Of a DNA stretch of 64,000 bases, positions 6,138 to 14,419 are shown one piece after another. Source of the stretch: Clostridiales bacterium (GTDB lineage: Bacteria; Bacillota; Clostridia; Lachnospirales; JAQSXR01). The first letter of the stretch is position 1. Every line of letters starts with the position of its first letter. The notes under the pieces are model-generated. The model saw nothing but the letters and a program-made list of their open reading frames with translations. It was not told the DNA's origin and did no database searches. A program made the translations under genes and the position numbers. The stretch lies in assembly GCA_029256575.1 (NCBI GenBank), contig JAQSXR010000023.1:1-64000 (forward strand). Reading direction: 5' to 3'.

Positions 6138-9113
6138 CTAATCAAATAAGTATTTATATACTACTCTATTCTCAAATTCACTGCCGAAACCTAAGCGTAT
6201 TCTTTTCTCGTCGTCTTTAGTCCAAAATTCTGATTTATGCTGTAAGATTATTTGTCTATATTTATCAGTGTTTATTATATTACACCACATGTAATCAGCA
6301 GTTGTTATTTTGCTATAAAAAAAAGTATTTGGATAAAACAGAAAACTTAAATAATCGTTTTTGCTTGCATAGCGGTCTAAGAACTGAATATCTTCCAGAT
6401 TCTCAATACGACCGATTAATAGTAAAATTATAAGGTTATTGATAGAATCTCGTTTATTATTAGGAAACGAATATACTCCATTAATCTGCTGATTATCAAT
6501 CTCAGTAAATTTATTGACAAAATATATTTTTACTACATTGTTATAAGTGATAATTCCACTCTCTAAATAAGCAAATACTTCTTCTGGCCAGTTATATGCA
6601 ATATTATTTAATATCCATTGTTTCCACTGGCTAGAGTCATATGATAACAAAATATCTTTGTAAACAAAAGTAAAGTAACACTGCTCACGGTTATTCTCAT
6701 TACCACTTATTATAGCAGCACAAAGATCATAAATTTCATGATCAGCGCAAGTAGACAACTTATTAATTAATTTTGCATAAAGATTTGCACCACTAGAAGC
6801 AAATTTAATCATTTGCTCATCAAGAAGAAGCTTCAACAATTGCTTGTAATCATCACTATTTTCATCATAATGTTTCTCCACAAACAACCATATCGCATCT
6901 AAATTATTAGCGAGCATTTTTATACTTATGTTTTCATTCGGTGTAACTAATATAATAAGTGCTTGTAAAATTTTTTGCTTTTGTTCTTTGGATAATTCAA
7001 CAAGAGAGAGTAATAAAGTAAAGACTTGCAATTGATCAGTTAAATTAACATTCCAAAAGTTTCTCATTGAAATACAAAAGTTTTCAAATAATTCTGCTAT
7101 ATCAATTTCGTTATAAATTTCAACGGAAAAGACCTTATAATACTTTATCCAACTTTGGAAATTCTTAAACTTTATATGTTTAACAATCATGTCGATATCA
7201 ATAAGCTGTAGAATATAAGATTCAACATGGGTTCGCCCAAACAAAGAGTATGATGAAAATTGATATTCATCAGGATAATAAGTACATAAAATTGCTTTAA
7301 TATAAGAGTCAACAATCTTTTCAACATTATTAAACCAATCAAGCATCAGGTGATTTCTCTTATAAAAGAGATAATAATCATAGACTATTTGCTGTATTTT
7401 GTACAAATCTCCATGAATTGTACCTCCCATTTTCATTGTTGTAGATTTCTTCATGTAATAATCTTCATGATTATGTAGATAATTATTTAGCTCTTGAATG
7501 GTAGTATAATCAATTTTCATAAGCTCTTTTATAACTTTATATGAATTATTTTGCGTTGATAATGCAATATCTAGTATTAAATTTAAACGCTCAAAAAATA
7601 TTAAATTATCAGAATAAAAAGTCAAACGACGATAGCAAATATTATTAAATTCGTATATTGACAAGTCATAATATTGTTGATTTGTCAAATTGTTATAATC
7701 AAACGTTTCAATCTCTTTTTTTACAGCATTCATAACCTCATACAAATCATTTCCAAATTTTATTAAATAATAATAATATGCTTTTTCAGACGTAGCTGGA
7801 TATTCATTTAACTCCTCAATAATTTCTGTGTATTTGTTTTGTAATGACATTAAAAATAAATGGTCATCTTCATAATCATCTTCAGAAAATATATGTTTCT
7901 GATTATTACGGAAAGAAGATAATTGAGCACCATAAATGCGCGCTTTTTCAAATAGTTTTCTAATTTCAGCATCTTCTGTTACTGATTTAAATTGCTCATA
8001 TTCACTTTTGTCTTCAAATGTTAACAGTGGTGCTTTAAGTTCTACCACACTTTTAAAACCACATATTTCGATAAGTGTTTTATAGCTTATGAATTTGAAA
8101 CAAGCCAAACTTTCTTTTGTTTCCATTAGAGACTCTTTATACTGTTTCACTATATCAACAGTAAAAGGTAATCTGTCATTTTTAACATAATTAAGAAATG
8201 CAAATAATCGCTTGCCAACTAGTTTATCAATATTATCACATTTGGATTGACTTAACATGATATCATTGAGATGGTTCAAATCGACCAACTCAACGCCTTT
8301 ATTTTTCCAATACCTAATGTCTCGTTCCTCATTTTTTATTTCATTAACTACAAGATAATGTGGAGTTCGCTCTGCAATACTCATTTCCTTAACAAAGTAA
8401 TCAATGTAACTCATAATAAGCTTCAGGTTATTATCATTAAGTGAATACCCGATAAACAAAAAAGTTTTATCAATAAGAAGAGATTTAATGTAGCTTTCTA
8501 TTATTATGTGATTTTGAGAATATTTTAAGTAATCATCTTCTTTTAAAACTATTTTATTGAGCTCATCAATATCTCCATGCATTTTAATAATATAATGTCT
8601 TCCGCCTTTGGATAACATATCATTATCATTTTTGACAACTGTATACTTAGATATATTTGGATGCTGTACATCTTCCAATAAATGATCATAATTAGTAGTA
8701 ATTATATGCTCAGGGTTAAGTGATATAATTATTTCATTTATCTGGTTAGGAACAAGGTTTACACAAAATTTCTCCTTTAAAAAACATTCGTATTCTGTTT
8801 TATCAACTAAATTTTCGTAATAATGTTGGGGGATTATCAAATAGTCGTCTGATGAAAAATTATATTTATTTTCGCAATTATAGTTATTGAAACTGCACAC
8901 TTTAAGTAACTCGCCACATTTATCACAAATAAGTTTTTTCATATTGCAACTATTACATTTACTCTCATCTATCTTATCAGCAATTTCTTTTACAAGTTCC
9001 CACCAAGAACACACCCCTGAATTTCTTGAAACACCTGCACCGACAAAAATAACCAATTTATCATTTTTGTTCACTTCTCTAATTTTTTTAATCTGTGAAA
9101 TTATACGGTCCAT
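6138..9113 (-). CDS. large SIR2-domain protein, probable anti-phage NADase
   Basis: 991 aa. Residues 20-235 form a SIR2 domain: GAGVSRNSG (25-33), TTNYDHLLE (139-147), KMHGDID (177-183, H179) and FIGYSLNDNNL (220-230). The NAD-site N141 and H179 are present. The remaining 750 residues are a helical repeat-like sensor region without recognised motifs. Size and layout resemble the defence-associated sirtuins (DSR1/DSR2 type, about 1000 aa), which deplete NAD+ on phage infection. That link is inference from architecture. An insertion after the first motif carries a zinc-ribbon-like C53-x2-C56-x6-C63-x2-C66, which I do not know from typical members. A strong AGGAGG lies before the ATG. It is the most upstream gene of the island. 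Confidence 0.85.
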   Translation of the reverse strand: MDRIISQIKKIREVNKNDKLVIFVGAGVSRNSGVCSWWELVKEIADKIDESKCNSCNMKKLICDKCGELLKVCSFNNYNCENKYNFSSDDYLIIPQHYYENLVDKTEYECFLKEKFCVNLVPNQINEIIISLNPEHIITTNYDHLLEDVQHPNISKYTVVKNDNDMLSKGGRHYIIKMHGDIDELNKIVLKEDDYLKYSQNHIIIESYIKSLLIDKTFLFIGYSLNDNNLKLIMSYIDYFVKEMSIAERTPHYLVVNEIKNEERDIRYWKNKGVELVDLNHLNDIMLSQSKCDNIDKLVGKRLFAFLNYVKNDRLPFTVDIVKQYKESLMETKESLACFKFISYKTLIEICGFKSVVELKAPLLTFEDKSEYEQFKSVTEDAEIRKLFEKARIYGAQLSSFRNNQKHIFSEDDYEDDHLFLMSLQNKYTEIIEELNEYPATSEKAYYYYLIKFGNDLYEVMNAVKKEIETFDYNNLTNQQYYDLSIYEFNNICYRRLTFYSDNLIFFERLNLILDIALSTQNNSYKVIKELMKIDYTTIQELNNYLHNHEDYYMKKSTTMKMGGTIHGDLYKIQQIVYDYYLFYKRNHLMLDWFNNVEKIVDSYIKAILCTYYPDEYQFSSYSLFGRTHVESYILQLIDIDMIVKHIKFKNFQSWIKYYKVFSVEIYNEIDIAELFENFCISMRNFWNVNLTDQLQVFTLLLSLVELSKEQKQKILQALIILVTPNENISIKMLANNLDAIWLFVEKHYDENSDDYKQLLKLLLDEQMIKFASSGANLYAKLINKLSTCADHEIYDLCAAIISGNENNREQCYFTFVYKDILLSYDSSQWKQWILNNIAYNWPEEVFAYLESGIITYNNVVKIYFVNKFTEIDNQQINGVYSFPNNKRDSINNLIILLLIGRIENLEDIQFLDRYASKNDYLSFLFYPNTFFYSKITTADYMWCNIINTDKYRQIILQHKSEFWTKDDEKRIRLGFGSEFENRVVYKYLFD

Positions 9114-9678
9114 TGCTTCCTCCTATTCCTAAGAACTTACTTCCCATTATTGCTATAATAAGGAGACTTACCACCCCAATATTATTGCTATTATCATTAT
9201 TTTAATTTTTGCATCTGAAAAACCTATCTAACCATATTTTACCACTAATATCGACAAAATAAAATACTATTTAACTAAACAACTATCAACGTGTATTTTC
9301 AATGTGTTTCTCCCATGACTCCCCATCGTCGCAAATTTTTTACATAATCACTTTTTTACCAGCACTAATCCTACACCTGGCGACCATATCCTTCCCATCT
9401 GTCAAGCATTAAACAAGAACTTATTGAGCTTCTGTATCTGTTCGTTTCCCTTTGTCCTCTATATAAAGATTAAGAACATTAGCTTGCTGGCTGATGTTCT
9501 TTTTTACATATAAATCTTGCTAATAACTTATCCCTATAAATATAAATATAAGTATAAATATTCCCTTGTATACTTTTCCCTTTTTTACAAATACTAAAGC
9601 AATTCTATAACACAGTCATTCCTATCTATACTGTGCAGTATTCCAAATACAGCTACTACAATGAAAGGAGCTCTTAAT
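9114..9678. other. gene-poor interval of about 565 bases
   Basis: AT-rich DNA with no convincing coding frame on either strand. ACTTCCCATTAT at 9139-9150 is an inverted match to the island repeat (ATAATGGGAAGT) and may mark the right end of the cassette-like region. A free-standing terminator is at 9472-9505. The 9590-9660 stretch leads into the next plus-strand operon and holds a short inverted repeat (ACAGT/ACTGT) of unknown meaning. Confidence 0.5.
9472..9505 (+). terminator. orphan rho-independent terminator
   Basis: AAGAACAT and ATGTTCTT pair around an inner AGC/GCT, followed by a run of six T. There is no recognisable plus-strand gene upstream, so it either ends an undetected short RNA or is a leftover from a lost gene. 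Confidence 0.75.
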
Positions 9679-9852
9679 TTGTATAGAAATGATTTTGACC
9701 ACAAAAATACTACTCCCAAAAGTGACTTAATTGGCAAGCTTAATCTAATTAATGATTTCGATAATTCAGGTATTGAAATCCCCAACCAAGTATCTGATAA
9801 CCCCTCTTTCCCAGAAGATGTAATTGAAAAGAAACCTAAAAAGGGAGTTTAG
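9679..9852 (+). CDS. 57-aa hydrophilic protein coupled to a deacetylase
   Basis: The start is placed at TTG 9679 because GGAG lies 8 bases upstream; the ATG at 9661 sits before that ribosome site. The product is 57 aa, polar and acidic/asparagine-rich (NDFDHKNTTPKSD, DNSGIEIPNQ) with no membrane helix or cysteine. Its 3' end overlaps the start of the deacetylase gene by 29 bases in another frame, which suggests translational coupling. I do not recognise the family. The main doubt is whether it is a true protein or the leader of the next gene. Confidence 0.55.
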   Translation: MYRNDFDHKNTTPKSDLIGKLNLINDFDNSGIEIPNQVSDNPSFPEDVIEKKPKKGV

Positions 9853-10612
9853 CCTTAGGACAAAAATAGTAAAAAAGGCAGTTCTTGTCTTAGTTATACT
9901 AAACTTTCTAATAATATCTGTATTCATTACTAAGGACAGTAGTTTGTCTGTATTCTTTAATAGAAATATAAAGCTTCCAATCTACAGTGTTGAAACGGAT
10001 GATCCGAAAATTGCGCTAAGTTTTGATGCTGCCTGGGGCAATGATGACTGTGAAACGATATTAGCAACGCTCGCTAAATATGATGTAAGGGCAACATTTT
10101 TCTTGGTTGGAGGATGGGCCAGTAGATACCCTGATGATGTAATAAGTTTTGTTGTATCAGGTCATGACATAGGAAATCACTCAGAGAATCACAAGTACAT
10201 GGGTAAGTTATCAAAAGATGAATGCAAGCAAGAACTTATGTTGGCACATCAGCGTATAAAAGATATAGCAGGTATCGATATGAATTTATTTAGACCGCCT
10301 TATGGGGAATATAATAATACAGTTATTGAAGCGGCTGAAGAAAGTGGTTATTATACAATACAGTGGGATGTTGATAGTCACGATTGGATGGGACTCACTG
10401 AAGATGAACTTGTCGAAAGAGTTCTTAACCATAAAAATCTAAAGAATGGCTCCATTATATTAATGCACAATAATGCTGACTACACCGCTGAAGCACTCGA
10501 GAGAATAATCGTTGGATTACAAGAAAAAGGTTACACTTTAGTTCCAATCTCTGAACTAATAATCAAGGAGAATTATACAATTGATTTTACTGGTAGACAA
10601 CGAGCGAATTAA
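9824..10612 (+). CDS. polysaccharide deacetylase, PdaB-like
   Basis: 262 aa from a TTG start, with GAAG as a weak ribosome site inside the preceding ORF. One membrane anchor (about residues 19-37) is followed by an extracellular NodB/CE4 domain. The metal and catalytic elements are present: SFDAAWGND (D68), H119 and H123 in GNHSENH, RPPYG (157-161) and WDVDSHDW. SFDAAWGN in place of TFDDG is typical of the PdaB-type sporulation branch. The likely job is N- or O-deacetylation of peptidoglycan or another wall glycan at the outer face of the membrane. A strong terminator follows at once. Confidence 0.88.
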   Translation: MKRNLKREFSLRTKIVKKAVLVLVILNFLIISVFITKDSSLSVFFNRNIKLPIYSVETDDPKIALSFDAAWGNDDCETILATLAKYDVRATFFLVGGWASRYPDDVISFVVSGHDIGNHSENHKYMGKLSKDECKQELMLAHQRIKDIAGIDMNLFRPPYGEYNNTVIEAAEESGYYTIQWDVDSHDWMGLTEDELVERVLNHKNLKNGSIILMHNNADYTAEALERIIVGLQEKGYTLVPISELIIKENYTIDFTGRQRAN

Positions 10613-10632
10613 AATAAAATAAAAATATTACT

Positions 10633-10678
10633 AAAATTTAAGGGTATGAGAACCAATCTCATACCCTTAAATTTTTTG
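10633..10678 (+). terminator. terminator of the deacetylase operon
   Basis: A near-perfect long stem (GGGTATGAGA pairs with TCTCATACCC, extended by AAATTTA/TAAATTT) with a short loop, ending in TTTTTT. Confidence 0.9.
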
Positions 10679-10883
10679 TATATACAGCTTTATCCGTGTT
10701 ATTTTGTTTCATATATTTTTACATCTTATAAATATTTAATTTCATGCTTCAAATTTTCGCAACTTGCCTTGTATATTTTTTTCATATCAACAAACACTAC
10801 TAAAGAAAGACTATCAAAAGTTAATAAAAAAGGGTATAGGTTACCTTTATCAACCTAAAATATTATATAAGGAGTGTTATAAT

Positions 10884-11009
10884 ATGGATAAATTAAATAA
10901 TAGTAAAGGTACCCCTACAAAAAGAACAGCAAATAACTGTAGTAATGATCAAAATTCTGAATTTTGTAATTATGATAAGATGGTCCTGGTGGAGAATAAA
11001 GAAGCTTAA
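10884..11009 (+). CDS. 41-aa peptide of unknown function
   Basis: The ATG at 10884 has AAGGAG 9-10 bases upstream. The product is hydrophilic, with two cysteines spaced nine apart (C19, C28) and a charged acidic end (VENKEA). There is no signal sequence. It is followed by a hairpin and a second small gene with its own strong ribosome site. No family is recognised; a peptide signal, a RiPP-like precursor or a spore small protein are all possible, and no modification enzyme is nearby. Confidence 0.5.
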   Translation: MDKLNNSKGTPTKRTANNCSNDQNSEFCNYDKMVLVENKEA

Positions 11010-11035
11010 GCTTCTGATTTTAACCTTGCATCATT

Positions 11036-11072
11036 ATATGGGGTTATGGTGATACACACCCCCCATATTTCT
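11036..11072 (+). terminator. hairpin between two small genes, probable terminator or attenuator
   Basis: ATATGGGG (11036-11043) pairs with CCCCATAT (11061-11068), with a further GGTG/CACC stem inside and a short T-rich tail (TTTCTT). The stem is strong but the tail is poor, so it may only reduce read-through into the next gene. Confidence 0.55.
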
Positions 11073-11115
11073 TATAATCAAATGCCAAATATAATAAATA
11101 AAAGGAGCGAATAAT

Positions 11116-11268
11116 ATGGAAAGTAAAATGTTCCCTGATTACGAAATCGCCGAAATAACCAATAAAGACCAAGTTGAAATAACTAAGTTAGAAAAAGCAA
11201 TTACTTCCGAATCAACTAAAAACATAGTATTAATTGCGTACCAACCAAAAGATAAAGCTGAGGATTAA
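11116..11268 (+). CDS. 50-aa acidic small protein
   Basis: The ATG at 11116 has AAAGGAG at ideal spacing. The 50-aa product (starts MESKMFPDYEIAEI, has KNIVLIAYQPK near the end) is acidic, with a compact alpha/beta look and no signal peptide or cysteine. The clean ribosome site and codon pattern argue for a real gene although it is short. I do not recognise the family. No transcription terminator is obvious between it and the next promoter at 11338. Confidence 0.6.
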   Translation: MESKMFPDYEIAEITNKDQVEITKLEKAITSESTKNIVLIAYQPKDKAED

Positions 11269-11337
11269 GATTAACCTTATCTTTATTACATATAAAATGA
11301 TAATAAAATTCCTCTCTTTGTTAAACTTTTCACGTTC

Positions 11338-11366
11338 TTGACAATTCCAATCTATGGGTATATCAT
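11338..11366 (+). promoter_or_regulatory. sigma-A-type promoter
   Basis: TTGACA (11338-11343), a 17-base spacer and TATCAT (11361-11366), about 60 bases before the P-II-like gene. Confidence 0.7.
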
Positions 11367-11425
11367 AAAACTTGTTGCAAAAGTGTATACAATAAACAAG
11401 TATTATGAAAAGGGCGGAGGAATAT

Positions 11426-11764
11426 ATGCAATTATTAATGTTAATTTTAAAAAAAGTTGAGTTAATAGATGAACTCATAAAAAAACTCGCAGAATCCGGT
11501 GTAAAAGGTGGTACTATTTTAGATGGTACAGGAATGGCAAAGACTTTGGTCGATATGGATGATTTGCCTATGTTTGGTATGTTGCGACATATCCTTACAG
11601 ACGAAGATAAAGAACGTAGTAAGGTATTAATGTTTGTACTTAAAGATGAACAAGTAATGACAACAAGAGAAACTATAAAAAAAGTTATTGGCGATTTGAA
11701 TGTACCAAATACAGGAATCATGTTCTCTATTCCAATTACTTATGTGGAAGGGCTTGGTGAATAG
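11426..11764 (+). CDS. P-II-like regulatory protein
   Basis: 112 aa from the ATG at 11426, chosen because GGAGG lies 5 bases upstream; the ATG at 11405 has no ribosome site. The pattern of a first strand (LLMLILKKVELIDELIKKLAESGVKGGTI), a glycine-rich turn (DGTGMA) and a closing strand (GIMFSIPITYVEGL) fits the ferredoxin-like fold of P-II relatives. No uridylylation tyrosine loop is evident. It overlaps the antiporter ribosome region, only two bases before the next start. The likely role is nucleotide-responsive control of the transporter, which is inference from the pairing. Confidence 0.7.
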   Translation: MQLLMLILKKVELIDELIKKLAESGVKGGTILDGTGMAKTLVDMDDLPMFGMLRHILTDEDKERSKVLMFVLKDEQVMTTRETIKKVIGDLNVPNTGIMFSIPITYVEGLGE

Positions 11765-11766
11765 GA

Positions 11767-12846
11767 GTGGAATTAAATATCTTTATTAACCTGGCTCTTG
11801 CTATGTTTTTGTCTCTTTTATCAGGTAAGATAATGAAAAAAATACATCTTCCTAACGTAACTGGATACCTTATTTTTGGATTACTTGCAGGACCATATTG
11901 TTTAAAACTATTATCTCTCGAAACAATTGAACATTTTTCTATCATTCCAGAAATTGCTTTAGGATTAATCGCATTTTCCATCGGTGCAGAATTCAAACTA
12001 TCCTATTTAAAACAAGTTGGAAAAGCTCCAGTAATAATTGCATTTACGGAAGCGATTGGTGCTGTGTTGGTTGTAGATCTTGTTTTAATATTAACTGGAA
12101 ATGATGTCGCATTTTCTTTGGTACTAGGTGCAATAGCAGCTGCTACCGCTCCTGCAGCAACTTTAATGGTAGTTCGTCAATACAAAGCAAAAGGCCCCGT
12201 AACGAGCACTTTGCTTCCGGTTGTAGCCATTGATGATGCGGTTGCTTTAATGGCATTTGGATTGTCTGTAGCAGTTGCGAAAGCAATCTCTTCAACGAGT
12301 TCCGTATCATTAGCTACTACTATATTAGATCCAATTATTGAAATAGTTGGGGCATTACTTATGGGTGCGATACTTGGACTTATCTTAAAATACTTGGCTA
12401 AATGGTATACTGGTCGTGGGAATAGACTTTCTGCTTCAATTGCAATGGTATTATTATGTATAGGGGTTGCCAATATGTTGGAGTTATCTTCCTTACTTGC
12501 TTGTATGGCAATGAGTGCTGTTTTCGTAAATCTTTCCAATGTTAGTGAACCAATTTTTGATCAAGTTGATAGAATTACTCCACCAATCTTTATGCTATTC
12601 TTCTTTATATCTGGTGCAGAACTCGATATTAGTGTTTTACCAACTGTTGGGGTAATCGGTACTCTTTATGTACTATTCCGTGTTGTTGGAAAGGTATCTG
12701 GTGCGGCGCTGGGAGCAAAACTTTCGAATGCAGCTCCTGTTGTTAGAAAATACTTAGGTTTTACGTTAATTCCTCAAGCAGGAGTTGCAATTGGATTAGC
12801 AAGTGTTGTGATTACTTTATGTCTATTCTACGAATGTATTAATTAA
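11767..12846 (+). CDS. cation:proton antiporter (CPA2 type), C-terminally shortened
   Basis: 359 aa, about ten to twelve membrane helices. The N-terminal half has PNVTGYLIFGLLAGP and SIGAEFKL, the middle has TAPAATLMVVRQYKAKGPVT and the paired acidic motif VVAIDDAVALM expected for Na+ or K+/H+ exchange, and the C-terminal part has PQAGVAIGLASV. After that signature the frame diverges into LCLFYECIN and stops, where I would expect one more helix and 30-50 residues. None of the three frames downstream encodes an obvious continuation. The GTG start at 11767 is tight against the upstream stop; an AGGAG overlaps it, so the true start could lie slightly downstream. Confidence 0.82.
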   Translation: MELNIFINLALAMFLSLLSGKIMKKIHLPNVTGYLIFGLLAGPYCLKLLSLETIEHFSIIPEIALGLIAFSIGAEFKLSYLKQVGKAPVIIAFTEAIGAVLVVDLVLILTGNDVAFSLVLGAIAAATAPAATLMVVRQYKAKGPVTSTLLPVVAIDDAVALMAFGLSVAVAKAISSTSSVSLATTILDPIIEIVGALLMGAILGLILKYLAKWYTGRGNRLSASIAMVLLCIGVANMLELSSLLACMAMSAVFVNLSNVSEPIFDQVDRITPPIFMLFFFISGAELDISVLPTVGVIGTLYVLFRVVGKVSGAALGAKLSNAAPVVRKYLGFTLIPQAGVAIGLASVVITLCLFYECIN

Positions 12847-12931
12847 ATGCTACAATATTCTCACTCAAATTTTGAATATTTCTTATGAATTTTATTTAAT
12901 TTCTACTCTATATAATATTCAACATTTCTAC

Positions 12932-12980
12932 AGATAAAACAGGGATATCGATGCATCACATCGATATCCCTGTTTTATCT
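12932..12980 (+). terminator. 22-bp perfect hairpin terminator
   Basis: 12932-12953 and 12959-12980 are perfect complements (core ACAGGGATATCGATG) around a CATCA loop; the right arm includes TTTTATCT. It ends the antiporter operon and could also serve the converging minus-strand dap operon. Confidence 0.88.
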
Positions 12981-13051
12981 GTTTTATCTATTTTCCTTAT
13001 GTATTTCCTACCTACTAATTTAGAAATATGTTCTCGTCTTTATATTCTCTA

Positions 13052-13546
13052 CTAAAACAACTCATATGTAGAATGTATATTAACTTTACTTATTATATCC
13101 ATACCACCTATTAGGTATTTAATCTTTTGAAAATATATGTCATGATGGATATGTTCACCAATTAATCTAACAAGCATAGGCTCAACTACATATAGAGCTT
13201 TAACACTTTTTTGAAGTGTATTCTCATCATAAATCAATGCACTATCATGATCTATGACCAAACAAAGGTGTCTATCATAGTCGTCTTCTCTCGATAGACC
13301 CCGTTTGTATATTTCAATTTCAACATCACATTCTTCTGGTGTATTGAATGTGAACATTACAATTCTTACACCTTTACTCTTAGCAAAGATTAATTCTTTT
13401 TCAAATATTTTTAAATAGTAATTAGAATTGATAAATATTTCTTTTTGAGCACTTAGAATAATTTCTGACGCTTTTCTTAAAGCATCTTTTTTGTCTATTA
13501 TGGAAACTACACCCGAACCCTCTAAATTAGACTTTTTCCCAAACAT
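13052..13546 (-). CDS. TrmB-like effector domain protein lacking a DNA-binding domain
   Basis: 164 aa. The layout (alternating strands and helices, SAQKEIFINSNYYLKIFEKEL, GVRIVMFTF, HLCLVIDHDSALI) resembles the phospholipase-D-like C-terminal domain of TrmB-type sugar regulators, without the winged-helix N-terminus. It may be a stand-alone sensor or a protein-protein partner. The start has AGGAGG. It follows dapB by 10 bases on the same strand, so it is probably the last gene of the lysine-riboswitch operon and may respond to lysine supply. The fold assignment is from memory of the pattern only. Confidence 0.6.
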   Translation of the reverse strand: MFGKKSNLEGSGVVSIIDKKDALRKASEIILSAQKEIFINSNYYLKIFEKELIFAKSKGVRIVMFTFNTPEECDVEIEIYKRGLSREDDYDRHLCLVIDHDSALIYDENTLQKSVKALYVVEPMLVRLIGEHIHHDIYFQKIKYLIGGMDIISKVNIHSTYELF

Positions 13547-13556
13547 TTTTATCCTC

Positions 13557-14324
13557 CTAAAGTACAGTATCTCTAATTACATTTTCCATATTGTATAGTC
13601 CTTTATTTTGGTGTGCAAGATATTTTGCTGCTTCTACTGCCCCGTTTGCAAATACAGCTTTCGATTGTGCAACATGTGTTAACTCAACTACTTCATCAAT
13701 ACCAGCGAAGTAAACGTTATGCTCTCCAACAATCGTTCCACCTCTTACCGCATGTAATCCAATTTCTTTTTTGTCTCTTTTCTTTCGTTCTTCATTTCTT
13801 GCATATTTGTATTCATATTCATTATTTAGAGTTTCATTAATGGCTTCCGCTATTGCTAATGCAGTTCCACTTGGAGCATCTACTTTTTGATTATGATGTT
13901 TCTCTACTATTTCAATATCAAAACCTGCTTTTGCAAAAACTTGAGCAGCCATTTTAGCAAGTGTTATCAATGTATTAACGCCTAATGACATATTTGCTGA
14001 TCTTAAAACAGGAATTTCTTTGCTTACTTCACTTATTTGATTTATTTGCTCTTCGGATAACCCCGTTGTGCATAATACCAAAGGTAACTTTCTAGAAATT
14101 GCATATTCAAATAATCTATCCACAGCCTTTGCCGTAGTAAAATCAATTATTACATCTGCCTCTACTTTACAATCATTAAGGTCTGTAAATACAGGATATT
14201 CATTTAATTTGTTATCGATCATATCTATACCGGCAACAATTTTTGCTGTTTCATCGTTTGAAACAATTTCAGAAATAACTTGTCCCATTTTTCCATTACA
14301 TCCGTGCATAATTATTCTAGTCAT
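13557..14324 (-). CDS. dapB: 4-hydroxy-tetrahydrodipicolinate reductase
   Basis: 255 aa, full length for the family. The Rossmann motif HGCNGKMGQ (7-15) binds NAD(P)H; the catalytic segment EKHHNQKVDAPSGTA holds the family-specific histidine pair and lysine. It reduces the DapA product to tetrahydrodipicolinate in the diaminopimelate/lysine pathway, which feeds peptidoglycan and, in this spore former, dipicolinate as a branch. The ATG has GGAGGG. It sits downstream of dapA in the same riboswitch-controlled transcript, with a 14-bp hairpin between the two genes. Confidence 0.96.
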   Translation of the reverse strand: MTRIIMHGCNGKMGQVISEIVSNDETAKIVAGIDMIDNKLNEYPVFTDLNDCKVEADVIIDFTTAKAVDRLFEYAISRKLPLVLCTTGLSEEQINQISEVSKEIPVLRSANMSLGVNTLITLAKMAAQVFAKAGFDIEIVEKHHNQKVDAPSGTALAIAEAINETLNNEYEYKYARNEERKKRDKKEIGLHAVRGGTIVGEHNVYFAGIDEVVELTHVAQSKAVFANGAVEAAKYLAHQNKGLYNMENVIRDTVL

Positions 14325-14359
14325 TTAGTCCCTCCAACTTAAGTTCAAATATAAGAGTT

Positions 14360-14407
14360 GTCATATTGTAATATTTTTGGTAATTACTTTCATTATTACA
14401 ATATGAC
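14360..14407. repeat. inverted repeat between dapA and dapB
   Basis: GTCATATTGTAATA (14360-14373) and its exact complement (14394-14407) flank a 20-base loop. No T-run follows on the minus strand, so it is more likely an mRNA processing or stabilising hairpin than a terminator. Confidence 0.6.
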
Positions 14408-14419
14408 CACAATTTTATA

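Noticed and set aside
1-9113. Prophage or insertion-sequence origin of the left island
   Set aside because: No integrase, transposase, capsid or terminase gene and no flanking tRNA was found within the window.
10646-10858. 70-codon plus-strand frame after the deacetylase terminator
   Set aside because: It begins inside the terminator hairpin and has low-complexity, F/Y/S-rich translation.
12177-12539. 120-codon minus-strand frame within the antiporter gene
   Set aside because: It mirrors the antiporter's codon pattern on the opposite strand and lacks a ribosome site.
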